Shown here: piece after piece, positions 1-5,835 of the stretch
Position numbering within the stretch: the first letter of the stretch is position 1
Layout of the letters: each line of letters starts with the position of its first letter
Assembly (NCBI GenBank): GCA_013213985.1
Contig: JABSSP010000010.1
Span: forward strand, 4,768 to 11,304
Length of the DNA: 6,537 nucleotides
From: Candidatus Babelota bacterium
Lineage (GTDB): Bacteria; Babelota; Babeliae; Babelales; Vermiphilaceae
Direction: 5' to 3'
Made by a program: the position numbers and the translations under genes
Notes under the pieces: generated by a model
Seen by the model: only the letters and a program-made list of their open reading frames with translations
Database searches by the model: none
What the model was told of the DNA's origin: nothing

Positions 1-1
1 A

Positions 2-301
2 ATTTATGGCGATGGAACTCAAACAAGAAGTTTTTATTATGTCTCAGACATGATTGATGGCATGTTAAAACTTTTAATGGTGCAACGAGAAACTAATGTG
101 ATTGAAGATTATATTTTTAATTTAGGCAATACCGATGAGATTACCATTAAAAAATTTGCAACGATTGTTAATGATATTTCACAAGAAGTTTTTTCTAAAA
201 AAAGGAAACCTGATATTTCTCGTGCACACAATATTTTAGGGTATAATCCACAAGTTTCTGTGCGAGAAGGCTTAAAAGATATGTTGCATTATTATATGTG
301 A
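2..301 (+). CDS. NAD-dependent epimerase/dehydratase, UDP-glucuronate decarboxylase-like, C-terminal part
   Basis: This is the last 99 codons of an extended short-chain dehydrogenase that acts on nucleotide sugars; the gene begins left of the window. The frame is open from base 2 and first reads YGDGTQTRSFYYVSD, the conserved substrate-loop motif of UDP-glucuronate decarboxylases and related enzymes. An NLGN motif and a C-terminal RKPDIS...LGYNPQVSVREGL block follow, both typical of that family, whose members make UDP-xylose in the cytoplasm for surface polysaccharides. The Rossmann domain and the catalytic Tyr-x-x-x-Lys lie outside the window. One oddity: between NLGN and PDIS the protein is about 11 residues shorter than I recall for the family and lacks the usual P-x-x-D-D-P stretch. 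The gene ends 10 bases from the convergent mlaF stop. It could instead be a dTDP-glucose dehydratase or UDP-glucose epimerase relative. Confidence 0.88.
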   Translation: MYGDGTQTRSFYYVSDMIDGMLKLLMVQRETNVIEDYIFNLGNTDEITIKKFATIVNDISQEVFSKKRKPDISRAHNILGYNPQVSVREGLKDMLHYYM

Positions 302-311
302 AGTTAATGGA

Positions 312-1085
312 TTAAAATTTATCTTTTTGATGTACAACTTCTGCTTGTATTGGTCCTTTGATATCACCACGAATAAATTGATGAATGTAAGGATTTTTTG
401 ATTCCCAAATAGTTTTTGCATTTTCAACGCACTCGATTTTTCCTGCATAAAGAAGCGCAACATAGTCTGCGTACTTAAAAATTTCTGTATCATGTGAAAC
501 TACAACTGATGTTATATTGAGTCGTTTTTGCATGTCATACAGCAATTCATGAATGACTTTTGCAGTGATTGGGTCAAGACCTGTAGAAGGTTCATCATAT
601 AAAATTATTTTTGGCTCAGTAATCAATGTTCGAGCAAGACCTACTCGCTTGCGCATCCCACCCGAAAGTTCGGAAGGATATTTGTATAACGTGTCTTGGC
701 TTAAGTTAACAAGCGCTAATTTTTCTTTTACGATTGGTAAAACTTTTTCTCTTGGTACGCCGTTTTCTAGTAAGGTAATGCCAAGATTTTCAAAAACAGT
801 AAGCGAATCAAGCAACGCGGCAAATTGGAATACATATCCGAATTTTTTAAATTCTTCGTCGAGTTCTTGGTCAGTTAATTTTGTAATATCAACGCCTTCA
901 ACAATTACTGATCCAGATGTTGGTTTAATTAGTCCAATAATTTGTTTGAGTAAAACTGATTTACCTTCACCTGATCGACCGATGATGACGGTCATTTTGC
1001 CAGCAGGAATTTTTAAATTTACACCGTTGGTAACCCACTTGGTGGCAAACTTTTTTTTCAGATCAATAATTTCTATGGCAGTCAT
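312..1085 (-). CDS. mlaF: Mla-type phospholipid ABC transporter, ATP-binding protein
   Basis: A complete 257-residue ABC ATPase that would power, from the cytoplasmic face, the permease encoded just upstream. In the Mla system the pair moves phospholipids between the inner and outer membranes. All nucleotide-binding motifs are present: Walker A GRSGEGKS at residues 36-43, Q-loop Gln87 in YVFQ, signature LSGGM at 140-144, Walker B ending Asp164-Glu165 in ILYDEPSTGLDP, and switch His198 in VVSHD. The Gly-Glu-Gly-Lys form of Walker A, the FQFAALLDSLTVFEN stretch and the signature followed by RKRVGLAR are characteristic of the MlaF/Ttg2A/Mkl subfamily rather than of generic importers. The ATG lies one base after the mlaE stop, with GGAG and AGGTG sites inside the end of mlaE, so translational coupling is likely. 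No mlaD follows; the next gene is on the other strand. Confidence 0.95.
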   Translation of the reverse strand: MTAIEIIDLKKKFATKWVTNGVNLKIPAGKMTVIIGRSGEGKSVLLKQIIGLIKPTSGSVIVEGVDITKLTDQELDEEFKKFGYVFQFAALLDSLTVFENLGITLLENGVPREKVLPIVKEKLALVNLSQDTLYKYPSELSGGMRKRVGLARTLITEPKIILYDEPSTGLDPITAKVIHELLYDMQKRLNITSVVVSHDTEIFKYADYVALLYAGKIECVENAKTIWESKNPYIHQFIRGDIKGPIQAEVVHQKDKF

Positions 1086-1086
1086 A

Positions 1087-1866
1087 TTACACCTGCTCCA
1101 GTAGTTTGGTGAGGAAGTAGTTTGAAATTAAAATGGAGATAGAACCAACCACAACGCTTTGTGTGGTTGAAAGACCAACTCCGCGTGCACCACCGGTTGT
1201 ATAGAAACCTTTAAATGATCCGACCGATGTAAGTATAAAACCAAAGACACTTGCCTTAATAAGACCACCGATAATGTCTTTCATTTCAACGTATGTTCTG
1301 ATGTTATTAATGTAATCTTCACCATTAAGCTCTAAAATGTTTACACAAATAAAATAGCCACCAATGATGCCAATCATAGTTGAAAAGATCGATAAAAAAG
1401 GAAGGACAAGGGTGCCAGCTAATATTCGGGGTATAACTAAGTATTGTACTGGATTAATGCGAAGTGTTTGTAGCGCATCAATTTGTTCTGTGATACGCAT
1501 AGTTCCTATTTCTGCAGCGATAGCAGAACCTGCACGGCCAGTTACCATGAGCGCGGTTAATACTGGGCCAAGTTCACGGATCATTCCAAGCGCAACAACC
1601 GCGCCAATAAATTGTTCGCCACCTACACGCTGGAAGCCAATATAGCTTTGAAGGGCAAAAACCATGCCGGTAAAAGTACCGGTCAGCAAAACAATAGGAA
1701 GAGAGTTGACGCCAATATGTTCAAGCTGATCAATAATTTTTTTAACCTTGAGTTTTTTTGAAAAAAGAATGCGTATGCTTTTAATCAAAAAGAGCGTGAA
1801 TATACCAACAGAATTGCAGGTATTTATTACTGCCTCACCAATATGTGTTATCCATTCTTTAACCAT
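1087..1866 (-). CDS. mlaE: Mla-type phospholipid ABC transporter, permease
   Basis: A complete 259-residue integral inner-membrane protein of the MlaE/Ttg2B family, about the usual length. It forms the membrane core of the phospholipid transporter with MlaF as its ATPase. The family hallmark is intact: LTGTFTGMVFALQS at about 61-74, then RELGPV at 97-102 and GRAGSAIAAEIGTM at 110-123, followed by TEQIDAL, the coupling region that contacts the ATPase. Several hydrophobic segments follow, and an amphipathic N-terminal helix (about 1-36) precedes them. There is no N-terminal STAS domain, unlike some family members. The ATG start is backed by GGAG/GGGAG sites just upstream. The gene follows secG after 37 bases and abuts mlaF, so the three are probably co-transcribed. 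Confidence 0.95.
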   Translation of the reverse strand: MVKEWITHIGEAVINTCNSVGIFTLFLIKSIRILFSKKLKVKKIIDQLEHIGVNSLPIVLLTGTFTGMVFALQSYIGFQRVGGEQFIGAVVALGMIRELGPVLTALMVTGRAGSAIAAEIGTMRITEQIDALQTLRINPVQYLVIPRILAGTLVLPFLSIFSTMIGIIGGYFICVNILELNGEDYINNIRTYVEMKDIIGGLIKASVFGFILTSVGSFKGFYTTGGARGVGLSTTQSVVVGSISILISNYFLTKLLEQV

Positions 1867-1870
1867 GGGT

Positions 1871-1880
1871 CTCCCTCTCC
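1871..1880 (-). promoter_or_regulatory. Ribosome binding site of mlaE
   Basis: On the minus strand this reads GGAGAGGGAG, two overlapping Shine-Dalgarno cores 4 and 10 bases before the ATG. It fixes the mlaE start. Confidence 0.6.
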
Positions 1881-1903
1881 ATTGGAGCCTCTAACTACTA
1901 ATT

Positions 1904-2188
1904 TTATTGAGCTTGCTCGCTTTGAACCTTGGCGCGGGCATATTTAGATGCGCCAGCTTGCCTTGCTTTTGTAATTGCGAGCATAAGTGAGCCCCCTATA
2001 AAAAGCGCTCCCAAAACCCATGTTGTCTTTTGAAAAAGGTCTTGACCACCTGATCCACCAAAAAGCATCTGAGTACCGCCACCAATGGTCCCCAAGCCCA
2101 TACTTCCTTTGCCTTGTTGGATTAAGATAATGGCAACAAGAACTAAGCAAACAATAATAAAACCAGTTATTAACAGTGTATATAACAT
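1904..2188 (-). CDS. secG: Protein translocase subunit SecG
   Basis: A complete 94-residue SecG, the small auxiliary subunit of the SecYEG channel in the inner membrane, which eases SecA-driven protein export. The layout is diagnostic: a first membrane helix at about 3-23, the conserved ILIQQGKG at 21-28, a glycine-rich loop with GGGTQMLFGGSGG at 36-48, the LFQKTTW motif at 51-57, and a second helix at about 56-72 followed by a short basic, Ala-rich tail. A TGGAG ribosome site lies about 8 bases before the ATG. The gene follows tpiA on the same strand, an arrangement widely seen in bacteria, and precedes mlaE. The 88 bases separating it from tpiA show no clear promoter or terminator. Confidence 0.95.
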   Translation of the reverse strand: MLYTLLITGFIIVCLVLVAIILIQQGKGSMGLGTIGGGTQMLFGGSGGQDLFQKTTWVLGALFIGGSLMLAITKARQAGASKYARAKVQSEQAQ

Positions 2189-2276
2189 ATATTTACTCCA
2201 TACAAATTTTTAATGGTAGCGCAAGAATTGTGAAATTTGCGGTACAAACGAGATAATACCTAATCATTCTATTCTT

Positions 2277-3032
2277 TTAGGATACTATTTTTTTTAGTTT
2301 TTGAAAATCCAGGCTTGATCCGCCAACCAAAAATCCGTCAATGTTTTCTACCTGATAAAATTGCTGTATATTTTCCCCAGTAACACTGCCTCCATAAAGC
2401 AGTGTATATTTGGTTTTTGATGTTTTTGCTGAGCACCACTCTTTAAGGGTGTCAAATATATTTTGCAGGTATTGCGTATCGGGGACATTGCCTGTTCCTA
2501 TTGACCATATTGGCTCGTATGCAATGCATACGGTAGAGGCAGACGACTGAGATTCAATGACTTTAAAAACCGGTTCAAGTTGATTATGAAGCACATCAAT
2601 CGACTGTTTTTTTTCAAATTCTTGTTGTGATTCACCTACACAAATAATGGGAATAATATTTTGATGTAAAAGTTGTGTGGCTTTCTGTGCTATTTCACTA
2701 TTACTTTCTTTATTATAATTTCGTCGTTCACTGTGGCCAACAATACAATAGGTGCATCCAACTTCGGCTAACGATTGTGCTGACACTTGGCCAGTGTACG
2801 CACCCAGTTCATGGGGAGAACAATCTTGTGCGCCAAGAAATACAGAACTGTTTTCTAATAATTGTGATAGCGGATACAATGCAGGAAACGAAGGACATAA
2901 AATTATTTGTCGATTGAGTGCTTTCAAAGCATCAATATGTTTTTGTACAAATTGTATTGATTGATCAAGTGTTTTTTGCATTTTCCAATTTGCTACAAAA
3001 AGCATCGATTTATTTCTTGTGTTATTTTTCAC
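2277..3032 (-). CDS. tpiA: Triosephosphate isomerase
   Basis: Cytoplasmic glycolytic enzyme that interconverts dihydroxyacetone phosphate and glyceraldehyde 3-phosphate. With the GTG start chosen here it has 251 residues, the usual length. The TIM-barrel active site is intact: Asn15 and Lys17 in VANWKM, catalytic His100 in CIVGHSERR, catalytic Glu173 in AYEPIWSIGTG leading into loop 6, and the phosphate-binding YGGSV at 213-217 with DGFLVGGSSL near the C terminus. The start is uncertain. GTG at 3032 has AAGGAA at ideal spacing; ATG at 3005 would give a 242-residue protein beginning just before the NWKM motif but has only a weak ribosome site; a TTG at 3062 is also open. It is probably the first gene of the tpiA-secG-mlaEF run and is divergent from the phospholipase gene. 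Confidence 0.96.
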   Translation of the reverse strand: MKNNTRNKSMLFVANWKMQKTLDQSIQFVQKHIDALKALNRQIILCPSFPALYPLSQLLENSSVFLGAQDCSPHELGAYTGQVSAQSLAEVGCTYCIVGHSERRNYNKESNSEIAQKATQLLHQNIIPIICVGESQQEFEKKQSIDVLHNQLEPVFKVIESQSSASTVCIAYEPIWSIGTGNVPDTQYLQNIFDTLKEWCSAKTSKTKYTLLYGGSVTGENIQQFYQVENIDGFLVGGSSLDFQKLKKIVS

Positions 3033-3036
3033 AAAA

Positions 3037-3042
3037 TTCCTT
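3037..3042 (-). promoter_or_regulatory. Ribosome binding site deciding the tpiA start
   Basis: On the minus strand this reads AAGGAA, four bases before a GTG codon (3030-3032). It is too far (about 31 bases) from the ATG at 3005 to serve it, so it favours the GTG start. Confidence 0.45.
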
Positions 3043-3083
3043 TTAGCTGTTTGGGCAATCAAAACAGGGTTGTAGCCCTAAAC

Positions 3084-3104
3084 TATTGTAATGTACCAAC
3101 AATA
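3084..3104. promoter_or_regulatory. Operator-like inverted repeat in the divergent tpiA/phospholipase intergenic region
   Basis: TATTGT and ACAATA form a perfect 6-bp inverted repeat with a 9-base spacer that contains GTAC near the centre. The left arm overlaps TACAAT on the minus strand (3085-3090), a plausible -10 box for tpiA. The site sits between two divergent genes, where a dimeric regulator could act on either. On the plus strand, an extended -10-like TGATATATAAA lies at 3114-3124, ahead of the phospholipase gene. Good -35 boxes are not evident for either direction, so promoters and operator are tentative. Confidence 0.3.
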
Positions 3105-3148
3105 CGAATACGGTGATATATAAAGAAGGAGAGATTTACCTAATTTTT

Positions 3149-3154
3149 AGGGAG
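3149..3154 (+). promoter_or_regulatory. Ribosome binding site of the phospholipase gene
   Basis: AGGGAG lies five bases before the ATG at 3160 and supports that start and the hydrophobic N terminus it includes. Confidence 0.6.
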
Positions 3155-3159
3155 TTGGT

Positions 3160-4806
3160 ATGAAGAAAAAACGTTACCTAGGAATATTTTTTATTGTTAT
3201 TGTACCTGTTGTATTTGTTGTACACCATAGAAATAATGAGGCTTTTAGTTTTTCATCTATTATACGTGATTTAGCATATTTGGGAAAAAGAAAGGTTGAT
3301 GCTGTTAGTAACACGTTCAGTCGTTATTATCATCGACTAGTTCAAAAAATTACCGGTATTGTTCCACTGTATGGTGTTGCACATGTCAGAATTGGCAATA
3401 GGTTATCTGATGATGAAATTGAGTATTTGCAAAATCGTAAATCCAAAGTAAAAATGGCGTTAGAAAAAATATTGGAACAAACGTTCGATGAAGAAGATGT
3501 ACCGATAATTGCATTAGTCGGCAGCGGCGGAGGTTATCGTGCAATGTTGGGAATTACTGGCTCGCTCGTCGGCATGAAAGAAATTGGATTACTCGATGCA
3601 TCAACCTATGCACTTGGCCTTTCAGGCTCGTCGTGGGGACTAAGCGCATGGACCGCAAGTGGCTTGCCTATTGAAGAATTTAAAGAGCGCTTGATTGAAC
3701 ATATCGAAAAAGGCATTGAGCGCGTAAGCCCATTTGAGTTGAAGTTAATGTTGGGCGCACTTGCAACTAAGTACATTTCATTAGAGCCGGTAGGTTTAGT
3801 TGATTTATATGGACTTTTGTTAGCCAACAGGCTGCTTGCCGAGTTTGGCAATAAACGACAACATGTGCACTTTTCTGACTTCGCTGAACGTATTAAAACC
3901 GGAGATTGGATTTTGCCAATTAACACTGCAGTTGATGGGCATCCAGATAAAATTTACAATCCTGCATGGTTTGAATTTTCTCCTTTTGAAATAGGTTCTT
4001 CAGAATATGAGGCCTATGTACCAACGTGGGCCTTTGGACGAAAATTCAATGAAGGGTTTTCAGTTAATTTTGTTCCAGAAGTTAGTCTTGGATTTTTAAT
4101 GGGGACATGGGGGTCTGCATTTGCTGCTCATGCCGAGCTGATATGGGAAAACTTACCAGTTCCAAAGGGGACATTAAAAAGGATAGTTGAAAACATACTA
4201 ATAAAAAGAATCGCAGGTAGGCGTCTAACGGCTGGTAGAGTTTTTAATTATATGAAAGGAATGCCAGGACAATTTTTAAGTAATCATAGCTATTTGCGTT
4301 TAGTCGACGGCGGGATTGGACATACTAATTTAGCGTATATACCAGTGAGTGGCGAACGTCCACGCGATGTTGATATTATAATTTTCTTTGATTGGTCTGG
4401 AATTATCGATGGGGTACTCGCATTAAAAGGTGTACAAGAATATGCTCAAAGTCGTGGTTTGAAATTGCCACAAATGGACCTTAAGGGAGCGGGTCAGCAA
4501 ACAATAACAGTTTTTAAAGACGAGCACGATCCAACAGTGCCGGTCATAATTTACATTCCACGCTTTAATGATCAAAAATTTTGGAAACACAACAAAGATA
4601 ACACCAAATTACAACGTTACAGCGATCTTGCTCAATTTGATATCGAAGATTGCGTAGCCAAAGAAGAATGTAATACCATTAACTTTTCTTATAAAAAACA
4701 AGCACATTTAGTTACCATGCTTGCCGAAGCTAATGTAGTAATCAACGCAGATAAAATTATTGAAACAATTCAGTGGGTGATTGAGCATAAAAAAATTATT
4801 AATTAA
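3160..4806 (+). CDS. cPLA2-like (eukaryotic group IV type) phospholipase A2/lysophospholipase, membrane-anchored or exported
   Basis: A 548-residue lipase whose catalytic region resembles the eukaryotic cytosolic phospholipase A2 family, which cleaves fatty acids from glycerophospholipids with a Ser-Asp dyad. Visible signatures in family order are: GSGGGYRAM at 121-129 (oxyanion glycines, with Arg127 matching the conserved arginine), GLSGSSW at 153-159 with nucleophile Ser155, PAWFEFSPFEIG at 268-279, FLMGTWGSAF at 312-321, and VDGG with catalytic Asp383. The C-terminal DVDIIIFFDWS and FDIED...NTINFSYKKQAH blocks are also present, so the whole catalytic domain appears intact. There is no C2 domain. 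Instead residues 1-22 form a lysine-led hydrophobic segment (signal anchor or signal peptide without a clear cleavage site), followed by about 90 residues of linker. It is a single-gene unit with its own ribosome site and a downstream terminator. Substrate and target membrane (own or host) cannot be read from the sequence. Confidence 0.9.
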   Translation: MKKKRYLGIFFIVIVPVVFVVHHRNNEAFSFSSIIRDLAYLGKRKVDAVSNTFSRYYHRLVQKITGIVPLYGVAHVRIGNRLSDDEIEYLQNRKSKVKMALEKILEQTFDEEDVPIIALVGSGGGYRAMLGITGSLVGMKEIGLLDASTYALGLSGSSWGLSAWTASGLPIEEFKERLIEHIEKGIERVSPFELKLMLGALATKYISLEPVGLVDLYGLLLANRLLAEFGNKRQHVHFSDFAERIKTGDWILPINTAVDGHPDKIYNPAWFEFSPFEIGSSEYEAYVPTWAFGRKFNEGFSVNFVPEVSLGFLMGTWGSAFAAHAELIWENLPVPKGTLKRIVENILIKRIAGRRLTAGRVFNYMKGMPGQFLSNHSYLRLVDGGIGHTNLAYIPVSGERPRDVDIIIFFDWSGIIDGVLALKGVQEYAQSRGLKLPQMDLKGAGQQTITVFKDEHDPTVPVIIYIPRFNDQKFWKHNKDNTKLQRYSDLAQFDIEDCVAKEECNTINFSYKKQAHLVTMLAEANVVINADKIIETIQWVIEHKKIIN

Positions 4807-4829
4807 TTTTTCAAACCTTAGCGCACAAA

Positions 4830-4878
4830 AAGACAGGTAGTTTGTTAAATACCTGTCTTCTCTTTCTATATTTTTTTT
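4830..4878 (+). terminator. Rho-independent terminator after the phospholipase gene
   Basis: AAGACAGGTA (4830-4839) and TACCTGTCTT (4850-4859) form a perfect 10-bp stem with a 10-base loop. A T-rich stretch follows, ending in eight Ts at 4871-4878. It starts 24 bases after the phospholipase stop codon. The run of Ts lies about 11 bases from the stem rather than directly against it, but the intervening bases are also T-rich. Confidence 0.75.
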
Positions 4879-4951
4879 CATTAGTATATTGAAACATGTC
4901 AAGGTCCCTATCAATGAAAACACGGACACTTCTTTATTTAAATGAAGGCTT

Positions 4952-5566
4952 ATGGTTCATTCGAGTAAGTGTGCTGTCTTTGTTCTTATAATCAATTTCA
5001 ATACATGTTTTAGTGCGCAATGTAAGACTATGTCTACAACAGTATCCAACAGAACAATGTTAATGTCTCATCAAAAAAAAACAATACAAAAGAGTATATC
5101 GCCTACAGAACATAGAATGCTTACAGAGATGCGTACTCCCCCACAAACATCGTCTCAGACAGAGATGTTTAACTCTAGGCGGGCAAATAAAATTAATCCT
5201 AGCATGGTAGTGAATAAAAGAAGAAAAATAGGTAATATATATAATATCGTAAGCACATTTGATCAATTGATGTCGTCAAATGTTGTTGATGATGCAGTAG
5301 CATATCGCTATTTACAACAGAATTTAGGTAATGATAGATCTTCATATGCTCATCTACAGCAGTTGTCCCCCTTATGTCCAGTTCTGAATGATAATGAGAT
5401 TACGAGGAAAATTCATGTTAGTGCTAAATTTGATCCAAGCACGACTAAAGCGATTGAACAAGAATACAATGAAAGTCTAAGATTATATGGAGATACAAGT
5501 GAAGAATATAAAAAGAGATTTTTTCAGGAAAATGTGTGTATATGCTCAGCCAACAATCGGCTTTAA
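4952..5566 (+). CDS. Hypothetical exported protein
   Basis: I do not recognise this 204-residue protein. The N terminus looks like a Sec signal peptide: Lys6, a hydrophobic stretch from Cys7 to about Phe16, and a possible cleavage after FSA (Ala22). Residues 27-90 are rich in Ser, Thr, Gln, Met and basic residues and look disordered, with a basic KRRK cluster at 89-92. From about 93 on it looks folded and largely helical, with a predicted strand around IHVSAKF. The start is supported by the signal peptide; the GAAGG ribosome site is only three bases from the ATG, which is short. The last residues overlap the next reading frame, which continues in the -1 frame with similar-looking sequence, so the real protein may be longer (about 300 residues) and interrupted here. 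It lies downstream of a terminator, so it needs its own promoter; I see none that is convincing. Confidence 0.6.
   Translation: MVHSSKCAVFVLIINFNTCFSAQCKTMSTTVSNRTMLMSHQKKTIQKSISPTEHRMLTEMRTPPQTSSQTEMFNSRRANKINPSMVVNKRRKIGNIYNIVSTFDQLMSSNVVDDAVAYRYLQQNLGNDRSSYAHLQQLSPLCPVLNDNEITRKIHVSAKFDPSTTKAIEQEYNESLRLYGDTSEEYKKRFFQENVCICSANNRL
5526..5530 (+). promoter_or_regulatory. Possible ribosome binding site for the overlapping downstream frame
   Basis: AGGAA lies five bases before the GTG at 5536 and eleven before the ATG at 5542, inside the end of the preceding frame. It is the main argument that the downstream frame is translated separately rather than being the tail of a frameshifted gene. Confidence 0.35.
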
Positions 5567-5835
5567 AAAAGCTAAATAAGGAATTGGGAGCTACGTTGTC
5601 GTTTGCTTCATCGTGGTTTGATAGTTCATTGTATTTTACGATAACTTTTAACAGACCTGAGGCAATAGAGTATATCAAAAAAGAATATGCAAAAATTCCC
5701 TATATTACGATGGGGCCCATTTTTATAGGAAGTAAACTAACAATAAGTGTAAATGCTAAATCTTTTCCACGATATGCGCCGTTCTTAGAAGAGCTGGCAG
5801 ATTCGTCTACTCAAGCACAAACTTATCATTCTTGA
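5536..5835 (+). CDS. Hypothetical protein, possibly the frameshifted C-terminal part of the upstream gene
   Basis: I do not recognise this 99-residue frame. It begins with an amphipathic helix-like stretch (SALKKLNKEL), then strand-like segments around ATLSFASS and LYFTITFN, a helix around EAIEYIKKEY, and further strands at about 59-74. That reads like a small alpha/beta fold. It has no signal peptide. It overlaps the preceding gene by 31 bases in the -1 frame, and its own frame is closed by a stop at 5509-5511, so it cannot start much earlier. Either GTG 5536 or ATG 5542 is used with AGGAA upstream, or it is the tail of the upstream exported protein, separated by an indel. The strand-helix piece LYFTITFN...IKKEY vaguely echoes IHVSAKFD...IEQEY in the upstream frame. 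Its 3' end overlaps the clpB tail by 29 bases on the opposite strand. Confidence 0.5.
   Translation: MYMLSQQSALKKLNKELGATLSFASSWFDSSLYFTITFNRPEAIEYIKKEYAKIPYITMGPIFIGSKLTISVNAKSFPRYAPFLEELADSSTQAQTYHS

Noticed and set aside
172..219. 9-base direct repeat TGATATTTC at 172-180 and 211-219, flanking the short loop of the epimerase
   Set aside because: Both copies encode Asp-Ile-Ser in frame. A deletion by repeat slippage would leave one copy, so this does not explain the missing loop.
553..1104. 183-codon plus-strand open frame
   Set aside because: It is the antisense shadow of mlaF, whose motifs are complete; the translated sequence is Ser/Pro-rich with no recognisable domain.
1364..1645. 93-codon plus-strand open frame
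   Set aside because: Antisense to the best-conserved part of mlaE; no independent support.
2220..2241. Imperfect hairpin CGCAAG...TTTGCG between tpiA and secG
   Set aside because: Only about six pairs including a G-T, with internal mismatches and no T-run; likely chance and not a terminator.
3606..3926. 106-codon minus-strand open frame
   Set aside because: Antisense to the catalytic region of the phospholipase gene; no ribosome site or domain seen.
4942..4968. Short frame MKAYGSFE starting ten bases before the hypothetical exported protein
   Set aside because: Eight codons only and no ribosome site of its own; it could be a chance frame, although it might hint at a second indel near the start of that gene.
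5123..5167. 9-base direct repeat ACAGAGATG at 5123-5131 and 5159-5167
   Set aside because: Two isolated copies inside a low-complexity coding region (both read Thr-Glu-Met); no array or element structure.
5509..5515. TAAAAAG as a programmed -1 slippery site
   Set aside because: In frame it reads T AAA AAG, which breaks the X XXY YYZ rule at the first base. I saw no clear stem-loop after it, so I do not call it a recoding site.
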